Assembly: GCA_900169235.1 (NCBI GenBank)
Contig: FWCC01000122.1
Location: forward strand, 124,001-188,000
DNA: 64,000 bases
DNA from: Zarea fungicola
Lineage: Eukaryota; Ascomycota; Sordariomycetes; Hypocreales; Cordycipitaceae
Reading direction: 5' to 3'
This document shows positions 11,763-22,828 of this stretch, piece after piece. The position numbers and the translations under genes were made by a program. Numbering within the stretch: the stretch's first letter is position 1; each line of letters opens with the position of its first letter. A model generated the notes under the pieces. That model did no database searches. It was not told where the DNA came from and was given only the letters and a program-made list of their open reading frames with translations.

Positions 11763-12315
11763 CTTACACGAGTACTGCGGTTTTTCGACTACCCTTGTAC
11801 AGGACACACGCCAAGTCAGCCTGGTGCTGGCAGCGTTAATACAGTCACAATATGAATGTACAACCACAGAGACAGCGGTGCTGGCTCGACATGTCTACTT
11901 AAAACAAGACTTATTATTATGGTGATACTGGCGTTTCAGGTATTGGATATTCCGAATGAACATTTTCTACATCTCATACTATGTTCGGTTTGTTGCACAA
12001 TCCGCTCAGGTATACACTGGCGTCGAAGAGATTGCAGAGGATTCTTGATTAATGAGGATGAACAATTTTAAACACGTTTACCATGTCGAATACGTCTACT
12101 TTGTGACATAGGCCACTACTATGTCACGTAATGTTTCACCATCAGCTGTGAGGCTGCCTTTGAAGGAATTGAATAAATGCAGAAATTTGAAATTGCCACG
12201 TTGCACCTCGCGTAGAACCTAATCCAAGGAATCATCTTTGCCATCCTACAATAAAACGCCGAAACCAGTGTATGCAATGTGTAAAAAGCCACGCTCGCTC
12301 CCTGACCTTGCTCCG
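11763..12315. other. intergenic between truncated ORF and PPN1
   Basis: No gene is supported. The 3' untranslated region of the minus-strand endopolyphosphatase gene should lie at its right end. The sequence is AT-rich around 11900-12260 without a clear repeat. Confidence 0.4.
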
Positions 12316-14443
12316 TTACAGCTTTTCCAAGTCATCATCGTCCATGGTGCCAACAAACGCCCGTCGCAGAAACCCTATCCATAGATGATTCCTTCTATCC
12401 CTGTCATTCTTCTTCTTTCCCTTCTTCTTTCCCTTCTTCTTCCGCAACACATCTAAACCATCACCGACCGCTTCTTCTTCACCCTCTTCGGGTTCCCCGT
12501 CGTACCCCTCTGACTCAACAACCTCGTCGGCATCACTGCTTTGATCGCCGCCTATACCAATGCTATGCGCCAACTTGAGGAGCTCTCGCACCGTCAAGTC
12601 CTTGAGCCGATACAGGTCATCATTTCGCGTGTCGTATTCCACCTCAAATTCGACAGGGTGCGTCTTGTGCTTTTTCCCGTCGTCGTGCTCGGCCTCGTTA
12701 TTTATGCGAGTCAGATTTGCAAAATACTGCGTGTACGCCAACCATGACAGCGTCTGCGGCATGTATGCAGGTCCTGGTGGGGCGTCGGTGTTTGGCCCAT
12801 CGGGTATGACGAGCGAGTCCTTGCCCTTTTTGCCCTTCTTCTTCTTCTTCTTTCCAACAGAAGTGGCAATGTCGTCCTGGAAAATCTCAGGGTATTGTGC
12901 TTTAAATTCAGCCTCGGTGAGGACAGGATGGTCATTTGTGCCGCGCCTTAGCTCATCTGGCGCAAAGCCGTGCTCGCGAGCGCGCTGTAACCGGGCGCCT
13001 TGTATGGTGGACGGCGTACCATGCACGTCTTTCCAGACGGGGTTGTCCTCTATCCCGGAGATGTTGTACTCGTACACGCGCATGGTGGGAAAGTAGTTTG
13101 GGATGACGCTTGGCCCGATAATGGAAATGTGGTAGCGTTCACCGTACTTGCCACCAATCTTCTTCAGACTCTTCTCCTTCTTCTTTTTCTTGCCCAGGGT
13201 AGCTGTATCGGGGCCGTCGTCCAAGGCATCTACATCTAGGCTCTCCCTGGAGTCAGCCGCAGCACCGGGCAGTTGGGACCATTGCTTGCGGATGTCTTGC
13301 AGATAGTCTGTTCTGCCCATGACGCCGAACTCGCCATTGCTGCTAAAGTCGATGCTCTCACGAACCTGCGCGGCGTCGTCGTCCTCGTGCAGAAGCTTCT
13401 CCTCGTCAATGTCGTGTGTGTCCTGCAGCACAAAGTGATCGATATTCATGTGGCCAAAGAGCGAGCCAATTACGACATCGCGATACTGCCGCAGCCAGAG
13501 GGTGTACCGCTGCCAACACGTCTCATCCCAGTTCTGTTTTGTGGCGGTGCGGGCGGGCGGGACGTGCCCCATGAGAATCGCCTTGACGTTGGTGACGCGC
13601 AGGCGCTGTAGCTGGACACGCAGCCACTCCATGTGCTTGTAGCCAGGTTCCGATGCGAGCGCGCAGCCATCAACGGCGGCATTGCGGTCAAAGAAGAACA
13701 TGGTGTTGAGGCTAAAGACGACAAGTTTGTTGGGGACAACCTCGGTGTAGAACCAGCCGCCATATTCGAATTGGTGGCGCTGCTCTTCCGGGATGAAGGG
13801 GCCCCAGATGTCGGCGTAGTCTATGAACCATCGGTTGGGGCCGGGGACCATGATGTTGTGCGGGAGAAAGTCGTTGTTGCCGAATGTAGGCACGACAGGG
13901 AGCTCCAGGCCCCCTGCGTCAGCCGAAAAGGTCTCGTACATTTTCGAGGCAACGACGCGATTGGCACCGAGCACCTGCTCTGAGTTGCGGGGGTAGCTCT
14001 CGTCATTGTCGTGGCGGGCATTGTCGCCCGTCCAGATGACAAAGTCAATTTGGTCGCGGATGTTGTCGCGCACCCAGTCGAGGGTGGCATTGGCGAGGGA
14101 GACCGGCGAGTCGCAATCGGAGACTTCGGCGCCAAACTTTCCGGCGGTGCCTTTGCCGCTGTGGCAGCTTTCTTCGACGTTGGTGTGAAATTTGTAAAAC
14201 TGATCTGGGTGGAAATCTAGGGTAATGCTCGAATCAGGGTATTTTCGTTTAACGGCGGGAGAATAGAGCCGGCAAACCTGTGATGTGTAGGAATCTCCCA
14301 GTCAATTTCCGGGGCTCGTCAGAAGTCGAGATTCCTTGATTTTGTAGCAGAACCTTTTGGTCACCGTTGACCGGCGATACGGCCAGGACCAAGGCAGCGG
14401 TGAGGGCCAGCAGCAACGCCGGAAACCGCACTGTTGACGACAT
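12316..14443 (-). CDS. PPN1: endopolyphosphatase (vacuolar, calcineurin-like metallophosphatase)
   Basis: Two exons on the minus strand: 14443-14278 and 14216-12316, intron 61 bp (donor GTTTGC, acceptor CTAG), product 688 aa. The N-terminus has a hydrophobic signal or signal-anchor (about aa 4-26), as expected of the type II vacuolar membrane enzyme that cleaves inorganic polyphosphate internally. Metallophosphatase motifs are in order: DFHPD formed across the splice (aa 56-60), GD in WTGDNARHD (aa 119-120), GNND (aa 168-171), GHVPPA, and GHMNIDH. These supply the usual metal ligands (D-x-H, GD, GN, H, GHxxxxH-like). The C-terminal half carries three lysine-rich runs (KKKKKEK, KKKKKKGKKGK, KKKGKKKGKKK) and ends DDDDLEKL. 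Length is close to yeast Ppn1 (674 aa). The splice is supported because it restores the first motif. Confidence 0.93.
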
Positions 14444-16093
14444 AGAGGGGGCAATGCTGTTGAGCCGTCTATGAGTGTCAGCCTTTACTTGGACCCCATG
14501 TCAAGTCACAGACGTCGCCTTTGCTCAGATGAGGTGCTCGTGTGGGCAATATTGTATCTGGCAATGTCTTTTCCCCTTAAGCTGACGATACGATGCAAAT
14601 GAAGGCAAGAGCGTGTGGGTTAATCAAATCTTGGTGGCTCCAAGTCAGATCATCAACGCCATCAAGGTTAGCTCCAAAGTGGGTCGGCTATGAGTGTCTC
14701 GCAAGCTAGAGGTTTTTCGCTTTCAACACTTTCAAATTGTTCAAGAAACTGAAGACTGGTCGACATTGTCGTCAGAGGGGGAAGCCGGTGGCCCTATGAG
14801 AACTTTGCGCCCCAGAGCACTATGTCTGTTCCGGCGGGCACCTATTGGTTTAGCGTTTTGGCGAACTGACTTTACGACCTGCTAAGGCAAGTACAAGCAC
14901 TAGCAAACAGAGGACGTGGCAAGAAAGACAAAAATCATGAGATCGTTTTTAAATATCGTCATTCGCCCCGTGGTCTCATTGGGTGTGAAGAGCTGTCACG
15001 AGTTTTGGAGTAAACGCGAACGACTTGCCACTATTTTCTGCATGGCGTAAAGGGATGTCAAGCTACTCTATCTGGCAGGACCAATCTCGGGCCGCAGTTA
15101 GCTACACGTGTTGAAGGAGTGGGTGTCACGTCTAGTTGCGCCACTGGGAGAGCCAAGTTCGACGGACTGTGATGTCTGCAGGGTGGCGTTTCCGGGGCAT
15201 GCCGCATGATGCAACTGCTTTTTGGGTGTGAACAAATGTGGATTGGTGCCCAACCATATGCGGGTGAGCGGTTGACAGATCAGCCGCGTCATCGGTTGTG
15301 CGTAGAAGAGACTGGGATCATCTGAGCGAACTTGTGTGCATCTTCAGCCTTAAAAAGAGTCTGTAAATGTCTGTAAGTACCTAAAGAAACCATTTACAAC
15401 AGTACTAACTAGTTTTACAGCGCTTACCAATGTGTGGATACAAGTCCAACCACCGGTGCTGACCAGGCTCTGTAGGTCCCACTTTTTTCCATGTCTTATT
15501 AGAAGCAAATTTTCTTGTTCTTTTCTTCTCCTTCACTTCCCAAGCAACGACAAAGACCTCATGAGTTACTGCTCGAGACACCGACTCCTTCTACTCCCGA
15601 TAGAATTCGTCATGATCATGGTTTTATAGTTGCAAGAGTAAATCTGCCGCTTGTTTGAGGGGGACTGAACTGCGTTTTACGTGTGGCTGTCTCCTATGGT
15701 TTTTCCGTGGCTACATCTTGCATCATTGACTCTAAGGGGTTTCGCAATCCAAACCCGGATTGCCCAGACTTGGTAGTTGCCTTGACCCGCTTGCTTGTTC
15801 ACATCTGCGTAGTGTTGTCATCCAACGATAGACTTCGAGCCATCACCATGTCGGGTTGTCCCGACAGGTCATCTGCTCATGTGGTGCTACACTGGGTTTC
15901 CCTTCCATTCGCAATTTTAATTATCATTACTATCATTACTATTATTATTGTTTTATATTGCAGCAGTTGTTGCTATAGCCATCAGCATTAAGAAACCTGG
16001 TGGCCTTCTAAGAACTAAATGGTGTGAAATCACCGCCAAGTGTTGTTTCCAAAGCCGACCATTGCCTTTGCTATGTGTTCTCTTCCTCAAGTA
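14444..16093. other. 1.6-kb intergenic region
   Basis: Contains the promoter of PPN1 (minus strand) at its left and the 3' side of the secreted-protein gene at its right. A simple ATT/ATC trinucleotide tract lies at 15921-15950. Short ORFs show no domain or splice support; I see no gene. Confidence 0.45.
15921..15950. repeat. imperfect ATT/ATC microsatellite
   Basis: About 30 bp of TTATCATTAC-like units followed by repeated ATT. It is a simple-sequence tract in non-coding DNA with no visible role. Confidence 0.7.
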
Positions 16094-16804
16094 TCAATTG
16101 TCTCGGGGCTTGTCCACAGGATTTGTAATTCTTTTGCCCTGGTAGGAATACCAATTGAGCACAAGCTCCAGCTTATCCCTGTTCGGGGAGAACCAGTCCT
16201 CTTCCGCCAAGTCAGCGTCACGCGTCCGCGCCGCCAGTATCATGTCCTTTTGCTCATCATACCCGCACATCTTGAGAAAGACAACCTGGAATCCAAACGC
16301 GAGGCTCGGAAACGTGATACACGACTCAAAATCACCACGCTCAATGTGGGCGCGGCCGTGAAATTGATCCCTCGTACACTCCCCGTCGTTGTATGACATG
16401 ATCATAGGCCCATCGGTGGCAATGTAGTCATAGTTGACAACGGGGTTGGAGCCGCCAAAGGCCTTTTCGTCGGGCTTGCGGTGCCATGGGAGCTCGTCAT
16501 AGGCCCGTGTAGAAAGGCGGGCGCTGAGGTAACCGGGCGACGGATGACATTCGAGTGTACAGTTGAACTTTTTCGGCATCCACTTCTCCTTGCCTTTGCA
16601 GTTGGGAACCGGGAACAGATCAACGCTGTATTGGACTACAGTTCTTGTTTATTAGCAGCAGCCCTGCTCGGTGCATTATACTGGGTAGAATAAAACACCT
16701 GGTCTGCCTTTTCTGTTTGGCTCCTCGTTGGGTGCAATGTCGCCCATTGCAAACACACATTCCGCTGCAATGGCAAATATGGTCGAAGCAGTCGACAGTT
16801 TCAT
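16094..16804 (-). CDS. small secreted cysteine-containing protein, unknown function
   Basis: Two exons on the minus strand: 16804-16699 and 16635-16094, intron 63 bp (donor GTGTTT, branch TGCTAAT, acceptor CTGTAG), product 215 aa. Exon 1 supplies a typical signal peptide (MKLSTASTIFAIAAECVFA) with probable cleavage near aa 19-20; without the splice the long second exon has no signal and an in-frame stop lies just upstream. The mature part holds six cysteines (NCKGKEKW, FNCTLECHP, GECTRD, ESCITF, KMCGYD), many aromatic residues and no transmembrane segment. I do not recognise a family. Its size, secretion signal and cysteines make it a candidate extracellular or effector-type protein, which is inference. 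It lies in tandem with the permease and PPN1, with no sign of shared function. Confidence 0.65.
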
Positions 16805-17036
16805 TGTGGCAGAGAGTCAAGCCATTCTAATCGTGAAATATTGTATGCAGGAAGGGAAAGAATTTAAAACCTTTTAATCAGCCGACGCCAAACTTTGGTG
16901 GCGGCGCCAACAGTGCTTCTCTACATTGGGGTAAAGCCCGGAAGAAATTGAGCCAACGTATGCTGGATTTTAGGCAAGACCCAACGCCCGCTCGTTTCCA
17001 AGTGCAAATTGATGTTGCTTGAGTGCGTTTCGAGCT

Positions 17037-18701
17037 CTACTCAAACAGAATCCGCCACGCTTGGTACCATTTAATCGCCGGCGGTGGTGGCAACTCTGCT
17101 GCTAATACTTCATCCATGCCGGTGTAAAGGTCGATTTTCTCCAAAGACGTCATCCAGGGATCATTTCTACCGACTGTACACTTGTGGCCAAAATACAACA
17201 ATGCAAATATGACAATGCCAATGTACGACGTGATGAACGTGGGTGTGTCCCAGTGACCACGGACAAAAACATTGAAGCCATTAAGCAGTAAAAGTATCAG
17301 AAAGACAAGACCACTAATCCAGGCCGCGTATGGCTGAAATCTTGATCGGTAAGGAATTTGACCATTGGCGACTGTGACATTTTGTAGTTCTGTGGCCTTG
17401 TGAAAGCGAATGTAGATAAAACAGCAGCAGATCCAGCTCTGAAAGGCACCTGTGTTGACAATGTTGACAAGCCAGTTAAATACAACCGAGCCCGTGCTGC
17501 CCAGGTTCATGTACGCCAGGGCTGCAAAGCAAGCGCTCAAGGCTGTGGCGTAGTGGGGGATACCATGCTTGGTGCAGCGCGCAAATATGCGCGGGGCGTT
17601 GCCGGAAAGCGCGAGCGAGTAAAGTGCGCGGCTGGAGATGTACAGGAACGAATTGCCCGTCGACCATGCCGACAGTACAATGACGCCGTTGATGATGGAG
17701 TCGAGGATCGGGATACCTGCGGCCTTGATACCAAGTGCCCAGGGCGAGGCGGCGGCCGTGTTGCCCGGCGAGAGCAGGCCCGCATTGTCACTCCGGACGA
17801 GGATACCAATGGCCAGAACACCGAGCAGGTAAAAGACGACGAGGCGGTAAAAGTAGCGCTTGGTAGCCTTGGGCATGTTGCGGCGGGGTGATTGCATCTC
17901 GCCGGCGGTGGCAACTAGCATTTCCGGGGCAAAGATGAAGGCGTAGACAGAAAATGTTAAGGTGCCGACAAAGGCGTAGAGACGGCCGATGCCCCCCTCG
18001 ACCATATAGGTGTTCACCGGGCCCGGGTGCGCCCAGTTGCTAAAGTACAAGGGCTTATGTGTCGGGCCACCGCCAAAGAAGAGTATGATGGTGAGGAGAA
18101 GTAGACCGATGATGGCAATGACTTTAGTCGAGGCAAACCAAAACTCGGTCTCGCCGTAGACGGATACGGGAAAGAAGTTGCAGGCAATGATGACGACGGC
18201 AATAATGGTGTACCAGGCAGCAGTCGGCACTGGCGAGTGCCAGTACTGGATAACAATGGTGGTGATGGTGATCTCACCCGCGATACCGAGCGAAAATATG
18301 TACCAATAGAGCCAGCCAAGTGTGAATCCAAGACTGCGGGAGACGAAGCGATGGCCATAATATGCGACGCCAGAGCCAGGGACGGGCAGATATGCACTAA
18401 TCTCACCGACACCTGTGGCGACGCCGTACAGAAGGATTGTGATGATGGTGTAGCAGGCGAGGAGGAAAGCCGGGCCGCCTAGCTTAAGTCCTTGGCCGGA
18501 TCCGACAAACAAGCCAGTGCCAATTGAGCCCCCAAGAGCAATCATCTGGGCATGACGCGACTTGAGACCACGGCGAGTGGATTCGCTAGTGCCATGGCCG
18601 CGCGAGCTCATCGGCTTGCCGATTTCCTCGTCGTGGTGCTTTTCCAACTCGGGGCGACTGCAGGGAGCGAGCCGCTCACTTGGTTGATTGGAACCTGCCA
18701 T
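17037..18701 (-). CDS. amino-acid permease, YAT family (APC superfamily)
   Basis: A single exon encodes 554 aa starting at a well-placed ATG (CCATGG reading, minus strand). After a hydrophilic N-terminus (aa 1-50, ending TRRGLKSRHAQMIALGG) come twelve hydrophobic segments. The first carries the consensus GGSIGTGLFVGSG, the substrate-binding stretch of yeast-type amino-acid transporters, and the PVPGSG turn follows TM2. The conserved APEMLVATAGE region and NMPKA follow TM6. These are plasma-membrane proton symporters for amino acids. Substrate specificity (general, proline-like, or other) cannot be decided from sequence alone. It is transcribed divergently from the GABA transaminase gene, 2 kb away, and the shared upstream region contains GATA-type sites. 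Confidence 0.92.
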   Translation of the reverse strand: MAGSNQPSERLAPCSRPELEKHHDEEIGKPMSSRGHGTSESTRRGLKSRHAQMIALGGSIGTGLFVGSGQGLKLGGPAFLLACYTIITILLYGVATGVGEISAYLPVPGSGVAYYGHRFVSRSLGFTLGWLYWYIFSLGIAGEITITTIVIQYWHSPVPTAAWYTIIAVVIIACNFFPVSVYGETEFWFASTKVIAIIGLLLLTIILFFGGGPTHKPLYFSNWAHPGPVNTYMVEGGIGRLYAFVGTLTFSVYAFIFAPEMLVATAGEMQSPRRNMPKATKRYFYRLVVFYLLGVLAIGILVRSDNAGLLSPGNTAAASPWALGIKAAGIPILDSIINGVIVLSAWSTGNSFLYISSRALYSLALSGNAPRIFARCTKHGIPHYATALSACFAALAYMNLGSTGSVVFNWLVNIVNTGAFQSWICCCFIYIRFHKATELQNVTVANGQIPYRSRFQPYAAWISGLVFLILLLLNGFNVFVRGHWDTPTFITSYIGIVIFALLYFGHKCTVGRNDPWMTSLEKIDLYTGMDEVLAAELPPPPAIKWYQAWRILFE

Positions 18702-20717
18702 GGCGACGTCGACCAGACAGCAGTGACTCGATTAAATCAAATGATGATTTAAAGGGCTGCCTCATATATGGCGATACAGTAGATATTATGGTGGGGAGTT
18801 TGCAGATATCATGGATTTCTCGCTGGGGCAATCTCCTGCATGCAAGTCGGAGTAAAAAGGAACGGAGCCACCACATCGAGTAATTCAGTCGTCCATGGCC
18901 CGCAAGATTGTATATGATGGCACACGTGATTGGGCATCATGAAAACTACTCTAATTTCTGTACATAATTGCTTAGTTGGAGATTTATATTCCTACATGAC
19001 GGCTAGGCGGCCGAGACGTGTATAGGAACTCTGAATTGTTTGCTTGCTGTTGGGTGGTATTGCCGAACGCCACACCTTAAAATTCTGCATTTGGGGCACT
19101 GGTCGGCGGTGTCGGAAAATTCGACAGTGGCATTATACGTATAAACAAATAAACAAGCATCTACGGGAATTAAAGGTTTGGAATACTTTGAAGAGAACAA
19201 GATATAAATGTATATGTGCATGTTGCAAATACCATATCAGCTGTGTTCAAGGCTGGTGCAAATCCTGACCTGAGTTCATGTCGGAGTTGCAGACTCCGTC
19301 TAACGTGGACTTGCCCGATTCGGCCATTGGTGACGCACAAGAACTCATGTGCCGTGACGGCTGTTTATTCAACGGCAACTTACTAGCGAAGGATTGAATA
19401 ATTGATCTTTTCTATGCCATTTTGCCCTCGAATGGGCAAGACCACTCCTTTCCAACTTGTCCCGGGTTGCAAATACTCAGGAGTGAATGGATTTTACACT
19501 ATTGAAGTGCCTGGTGATACGTGAGATAGATTATCGAGGGAAGGGCACCATTTCTTACACAGGCAGCCTAAACCCTCATGCTTACCATTGGCTTGCAACT
19601 GTCGGGATTCGCAGATTTGCTGAGGTGCGAAGTCGGATCAGCTGATTGCAGACAGGCGCTGTTGGTGCTTAGATGTTTCCATTTCTTCATCTATGGCTGT
19701 ACTAACAGTTCTGAGAATTTGCAGTAGTCAGCTTGATAAGGCCGGTCAGTATCGCAGGTTGCCTTGCCATCAAAATGATGCTGTGCAGGGCGCCCTCTAG
19801 ACTTTATGCTGTGCAAGGGGACATAGGTAGCTGCCGTCGGACAGCATTTGCGCCCTCTATTGCTTTCCAGCCAGAGAGTGTGAGTTGACTATAAGCCCGA
19901 ATTAGGAGATTAAGGGCTGGTTTTGACGACCCGATTGGCTCATCTCAATTTATGGCTGCTATTTTGGTAGTCGAACTGCATTCAATAGATTGCCAGCGCA
20001 GGAAACTAGCTGCCGATTCTCGGCCACGCTCAACCACAGACAGCACTCTGTAGAACTTGCTCCTTCCCCCTATTGCAAAAGAAGAGCTATTCAACTTTGA
20101 AGCGCCTTCTTTGGCGCCTTCTACACAGCGCCACACCGCAAAGACTTTTTGCACAAATGACCCCAGTGGCGCCCTCCAAGTCTCCCACAGAACATGCGCG
20201 AGACCCATTGATAACTTTTTAGCGTGCCTTTTGCTGGGTGTCCGCGGTCGCCCGGCGGCCATGAAGGAATCTGGGGTCGCATTTCCCTGGATCGGAGGGC
20301 GTTGGAATCTGTAACCTGTTCAAACTCTGAGCGCCTAACTTAGTGCACAGATAACGCAATAAATTTGGAGGCTGCTCGCCCCCACAGAATTCCACGTCGA
20401 CTCGACTCATAGTGAGCCCAGAGCCTATGGTTTACGCAACTTGAGTAGGGTTTGTCTCTGATTACCAGGTGCCAGGGTTTCCCCTCCAAATTCCTTGTTA
20501 CCCGGTGTTGGCGGGGGACGGCCGACGGCCGAATGACTTGTGCCCAATCTCACTAAATAATAAGCTACCCCAACACACCACACCACCTTTTGCCACAGCT
20601 TATCAGCAAGCAGGTTGCACATTTCTTTTCTTTCCAGTTTTTGGAATCTGAAGTCTGTAGTATTCTGTTTGTTGTTGTTTTTGCCGCAGATCCTTTGAAT
20701 AGACTCAATTGATCACA
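18702..20717. promoter_or_regulatory. 2-kb divergent intergenic region, permease and GABA transaminase, with GATA sites
   Basis: Both flanking genes read outward from this region. Canonical GATA-factor (AreA/NIT2-type, HGATAR) words occur at 19734-19740 (TGATAAG), 20349-20354 (AGATAA) and 20599-20606 (CTGATAAG on the minus strand). The last lies 112 bp ahead of the GABA transaminase start. AreA sites upstream of nitrogen-source genes are well established, but a single six-base word has little weight by chance, so this is suggestive. No ORF in the region is convincing. Confidence 0.4.
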
Positions 20718-22388
20718 ATGCTTGCTTCAGTGCGCTCGGCTGGCGCTCGTCGCCTACCTCGATATGCCGTCTCACTGAAGGCGGTGCGTCCGATGGCGAC
20801 CGCCTCCAAGGTCTTCCAGAACGAACCTCAGAAGCCGGCCGTCAAGACCGTCATCCCTGGGCCGCAATCAAAGGCTGCACTCGAAAAGCTGGAGAAGGTC
20901 TTTGACACGAGGAGCATGAATTTTGTTGTCGATTACGACAAGTGCACTGGAAATTAGTGAGTATCGTCGTGGAGAATGAGCTGTCTGCTGAAGGCGCTGA
21001 CAATTGTGAAGCATCGTCGACCACGATGGCAACGTTCTCTTGGATGCGTAAGTGGAATGAGTTTCTGGGCTAGCTAATAATAAAAAGCCCAATCAAAATA
21101 AGGAAATACCTTGTCCTAATTTGTCTATTAGCTTTGCACAGATCGCGTCAATTCCTCTGGGCTACAACAACCCGCGTCTTCTGGAAGTCGCAGACACCCC
21201 GGCGATGAAGAGCGCCATCATCAACCGCCCGGCTCTCGGTGCCTTCCCGTCCTCCGAATGGGCCGATATTCTTGAGACTGGTCTCCTTAAAGCGGCGCCC
21301 AAGGGATTTAGCCAGGTCTTTACGTCAATGACCGGCTCCGACGCCAACGAGCTCGCCTTCAAGGCCGCATTTATCTGGCGCGCCACTCAGGAGCGCAAGG
21401 GCGCCGAATTTACCGCGGAGGAGCTCTCCTCCGTCATGAAGAATGAAGAGCCTGGTGCACCCAAGTACTCTATCCTGTCCTTCAACGGTGGCTTCCACGG
21501 CCGTCTTTTCGGCAGCTTGAGCACCACCCGCAGCAAAGCCATCCACAAGCTCGATATTCCTGCCTTTGACTGGCCAGCGGCGCCATTCCCGCAGCTCAAG
21601 TACCCTCTCGAGGCCCACGCTGCCGAAAACGCCGCCGAGGAGGAGCGCTGCCTCGTCGAGACAGAGCGTCTGCTGTCCACCTGGCCCAGCAAGGTCGTCG
21701 CGCTCATCGTCGAGCCCATTCAGTCCGAGGGCGGCGACAACCACGCCTCTCCTGCATTCTTCCGCCGCCTGCGTGAGATCACAAAGGCCAAGGGCGTCCT
21801 CATGATTGTTGACGAGGTGCAGACCGGCGTCGGCGCCACGGGCAAGTTCTGGGCGCACGAGCACTGGGACCTCGAGACTCCGCCGGACATGGTGACATTT
21901 TCCAAAAAGGCGCAGGCTGCAGGCTTCTACTACAATGACAACTCGCTGCGTCCCGACAAGCCTTACCGCCAGTACAATACGTGGATGGGTGATCCCGCAC
22001 GCGCGCTGCTCTTCCGTGGCATCTACGAGGAGGTGACCCGCCTGGGACTCGTGGAGCGCACCGCCCAGGTCGGCAAGTACCTGTACGGCAAGCTCGAGGC
22101 CTTGGCCGCTAAGTACCCCGGCGAAATCGAGAACCTGCGTGGCAAGGACCGCGGCACGTTCATCGCGTTTGACAGCCCGCGCAGGGAGGCAGTACTGGCA
22201 AAGGCGAAGGCCAACGGCCTAAACATTGGCGCAAGCGGAGATAAGGCCATTCGCCTGCGACCCATGCTTGTGTTTGAGGAGCACCATGGTAAGTTTGAAA
22301 CATGATCCCTTGTTATGACAAACGATTGATTAACTCTCGGGTAGCGGATATCCTGATCAGCATCTTGGAGGCGTCTATTAAGAAATAG
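20718..22388 (+). CDS. gatA: 4-aminobutyrate (GABA) aminotransferase, mitochondrial
   Basis: Four exons: 20718-20956, 21012-21047, 21132-22288, 22345-22388 (introns 55, 84 and 56 bp), product 491 aa. The first ATG begins a positively charged presequence (MLASVRSAGARRLPRYAVSL) typical of mitochondrial import. The enzyme transfers the amino group of GABA to 2-oxoglutarate, giving succinic semialdehyde and glutamate. Class-III aminotransferase signatures are present: NFVVDYDKC (exon 1), TGSDANELAF, SFNGGFHGR, the IVDEVQTGVGATG segment and TFSKK (PLP lysine at aa 350-351), then NTWMGDP. The 36-bp second exon is required to give YIVDHDGNVLLDAF without a gap. The last exon adds only 14 residues. 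An amino-acid permease is divergent upstream, and an aldehyde dehydrogenase lies 2.5 kb downstream. Confidence 0.95.
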
Positions 22389-22828
22389 GCTTGAGCCGGC
22401 CATCGCGGACCAAACAGCTACGGATGGCTGGTTTGATTTTTAGTTTCACCAGTTAATAAAATTGAGAAAAGTCTTACATGGTACAGTATGTCTTGAAGCT
22501 GGCTCTAGAGTTACATTGTATAACGTGAACGTTAGAGTATACCAAGCAGACTCCACGTTGTAAATGTCCATACGCTGCAGACCTCCTGTTTATTAGACTA
22601 CTCTAATGAATTTCCAATTCCGACAAAGCTCAAGTGATTTTTATACTCACGTTGAGTTGTAATTTGATGGCTTCGAATGATGTTATTAGTGCGAGCTTGT
22701 CTTGTCCAATACAGCTCTGCGAGCAAGCGAGAATGGCCTGCCACCCCTTCACTTTCTGACCATAGAGTTCTTAATACCCCTGCCCGAAGCACGTCTCATG
22801 TATCAATGGTTTGAATGGGTTGGTGTAT
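22389..22828. other. convergent intergenic region
   Basis: Short AT-rich space between the GABA transaminase (+) and the small secreted-protein gene (-). It should contain both 3' ends. No other feature is seen. Confidence 0.5.
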
